Shown one piece after another: positions 5,516-6,969 of a DNA stretch of 6,969 nucleotides. The position numbers and the translations under genes were made by a program. A model generated the notes under the pieces. The model was given only the letters and a program-made list of their open reading frames with translations, searched no databases and had not been told where the DNA came from. The stretch is from an uncultured Clostridium sp. (GTDB lineage Bacteria > Bacillota > Clostridia > Lachnospirales > Lachnospiraceae), in the NCBI GenBank assembly GCA_900551135.1, contig URUX01000130.1:1-6969 (forward strand). Reading direction: 5' to 3'. Position 1 is the stretch's first letter, and every line of letters starts with the position of its first letter.

Positions 5516-6892
5516 TTATGAATCACTTAATACGTCATTGATCTCATCGGCCATTACGTCCATAGCCTCTTTCACATCTCCGCCTTCCATGATTAATTCA
5601 GCCATACTGTTTTTCCAGATAGTTGCTAACTGGCTCCAGCCCTTATGCTGAATTCTTGGGTTGATTAAATCCAGGTTGTCGAAGATTGGCTGGAATGCCG
5701 GCTTCTTCTCTAAGAATGCCTTTCCTTCTTCAGTCTCTAATACAGACTTTCTGGTAGGCATATATCCGGTACCTTCTGCCCAGGTCATATTTACCTCTTT
5801 GCCGCACAGATACTGCATAAACTGCCATGCTGCATTCTTAGTTGCCTGATCGTTCTTGGAAGGAATCAGAATTACGCTGCCGCCGATTTCCTGGTTCTTG
5901 GTCTCAGCGCCTGGCAGCCAGTGCATGCCAACTTCAAAATCACACTGATCCACATAAGTGTTGTAAAGGGAAGTAGTATGTACAACACTCAGTGCCTTGC
6001 CGGAGATAAAGTTCTGTCTCATATTGGAAGAAGCGTCGCTGGCAGTACCGGTCCAGTAGGTATAGCCATTGTCACACCACTCTTTCAGCTTGGAAGCGAT
6101 TTCTACTGCCTTGTCGCCGTTTAAGTCAGTGCTGACCTGATCATCATTGATAATCTTAACGCCCTGATTTAAGTAGAAGGTCTCAAAATACCACTGATCC
6201 CAGCCAGGAATAATGGTTGCATACTGTTCGGTAGTTCCGTCAGCAGCCTTTACTGTACCTGCTTCCATAAATGCGTCCATGTCTGCCCAGGTTTCCGGAA
6301 GTTTAATTCCCATTTCATCTACTTTGTCTTTGTTGTAGTACATAATCTGGGTGGAAATCAGGAATGGCAGACAAACCTGAGTTCCGTTATACTTTGCAGC
6401 CTCTAACATACCATTACCAAAGTCTTCTACGTCATATCCGGTTGCTGCAATATATGGATCCAGATTCTCGGTCAGGCCGCTTGCACCGTACTCTGCTACA
6501 TAAGGAGTATTGGAAACCGTAATTGCCGGAAGGCCTGTGCCTGCTGCATGAGCAGCTACTAATGCTTCATTTAACTCAGAATAGCTTCCGATATATTCAG
6601 CTTCTACGGTAATCAAATCCTGAGAACTGTTAAAGCCGTTTACGACTTCTTCTACAATTCCGGAATACTGATCCTCCAGCGCGTGCCACCATTTAATGGT
6701 GATTGGCTCCGTTACCTCATACTTGGATGGATCTGCTTCCTGCGCTTCTGTCTCAGCAGAGGTTTCCCCTGCTGCCGGAGCTGCTGTGGTAGCGTCTGCC
6801 GGTTTCTTTCCGGTAGAACCTCCTCCGCTGCATCCGGTAATTGCGCCAGCTGCCATAGCTGCTGCCAATACTCCTGCTACTTTTCTTTTCAT
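5516..6892 (-). CDS. ugpB: Extracellular solute-binding lipoprotein, UgpB-like
   Basis: 458 residues from the ATG at 6892, which has GGAG 6 nt upstream. An in-frame ATG at 6904 (462 residues) lacks a good ribosome binding site and is less likely. The N-terminus MKRKVAGVLAAAMAAGAITG then Cys21 is a lipoprotein signal peptide with lipobox ITGC, so the protein should be lipid-anchored outside the membrane. A Thr/Ala/Glu-rich linker covers about 26-57. The family 1 binding domain follows, with IKWWHALEDQYSG (66-78), the YYNKDKVDEMGIKLPETW stretch typical of this family, and GYMPTRKSVLETEEGKAFLE near the C-terminus. The WHALED start and the C-terminal pattern resemble UgpB, which binds glycerol-3-phosphate and glycerophosphocholine. 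It is the first gene of the unit seen. Specificity is inferred from these resemblances and from the phosphodiesterase and GlpP; a sugar ligand remains possible. Confidence 0.88.
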   Translation of the reverse strand: MKRKVAGVLAAAMAAGAITGCSGGGSTGKKPADATTAAPAAGETSAETEAQEADPSKYEVTEPITIKWWHALEDQYSGIVEEVVNGFNSSQDLITVEAEYIGSYSELNEALVAAHAAGTGLPAITVSNTPYVAEYGASGLTENLDPYIAATGYDVEDFGNGMLEAAKYNGTQVCLPFLISTQIMYYNKDKVDEMGIKLPETWADMDAFMEAGTVKAADGTTEQYATIIPGWDQWYFETFYLNQGVKIINDDQVSTDLNGDKAVEIASKLKEWCDNGYTYWTGTASDASSNMRQNFISGKALSVVHTTSLYNTYVDQCDFEVGMHWLPGAETKNQEIGGSVILIPSKNDQATKNAAWQFMQYLCGKEVNMTWAEGTGYMPTRKSVLETEEGKAFLEKKPAFQPIFDNLDLINPRIQHKGWSQLATIWKNSMAELIMEGGDVKEAMDVMADEINDVLSDS

Positions 6893-6969
6893 TTTCTTCT
6901 CCATCTTTATTAAATAAATTTAATACATTTTGATGCTTAGCATTGAATGAACCTTATTTTTTCTTTATT
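6893..6969 (-). promoter_or_regulatory. AT-rich leader region upstream of ugpB with two inverted repeats
   Basis: The region ahead of ugpB is strongly AT-rich. It holds the perfect palindrome-like repeat ATGCT-T-AGCAT (6933-6943) and an AT-only repeat TTAAAT-AA-ATTTAA (6910-6923) just upstream of the ribosome binding site. TATTAA-like -10 candidates exist, but none has a convincing -35 box, so I do not assign a promoter. The 11-bp repeat could be an operator. The true promoter may lie beyond the window. Confidence 0.3.

Noticed and set aside
1..6969. CRISPR arrays, insertion sequences, tRNA or rRNA genes, prophage or toxin-antitoxin genes
   Set aside because: Looked for on both strands; no repeat arrays, transposase-like frames, cloverleaf or rRNA stretches, or matching small gene pairs were seen.

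Overview
The window looks like chromosomal DNA from a spore-forming, anaerobic Firmicute, most probably a Lachnospiraceae / Clostridium cluster XIVa member. This rests on an intact GerA-family spore protein, strong AGGAGG-type ribosome binding sites, a Lachnospiraceae-style lipoprotein solute-binding protein with a Thr/Ala/Glu-rich linker, and a sugar/polyol-type ABC transporter that lacks its own ATPase. Taxonomy is inferred from protein style only. No rRNA, tRNA, CRISPR array or mobile element is visible.

Layout. Bases 1-286 (+) are the 3' end of a ThiF/E1-like protein, probably the tRNA t6A dehydratase TcdA. The 478-bp gap 287-765 has no convincing protein gene. It does contain a well-formed minus-strand non-coding RNA unit: a near-consensus sigma-A promoter with extended -10 (484-512), about 130 nt of hairpin-rich sequence, and an intrinsic terminator (346-385). 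Several of its apical loops carry the same GGGG(A)U element. The gap also holds a good sigma-G-like promoter (702-730) just upstream of a GerA-family, SpoVAF-like membrane protein gene (766-2190, +).

Bases 2206-6892 are a minus-strand unit that converges on the spore gene with only 15 bp between the stop codons. In transcription order it encodes a UgpB-like glycerol-3-phosphate/glycerophosphodiester-binding lipoprotein, the permeases UgpA and UgpE, a cytosolic glycerophosphodiester phosphodiesterase (UgpQ-like), and the antiterminator GlpP. The reading is that UgpBAE imports glycerophosphodiesters or glycerol-3-phosphate, powered by an ATPase encoded elsewhere. UgpQ releases glycerol-3-phosphate inside the cell, and GlpP senses it and acts on glp leader RNAs outside the window. 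Two conspicuous stem-loops without U-tracts lie inside this unit, one between ugpB and ugpA and one between ugpQ and glpP. They probably tune the relative expression of the segments.

The protein genes belong to known families. The least explained items are the small RNA with repeated G-rich loops and the composite stem-loop before glpP.
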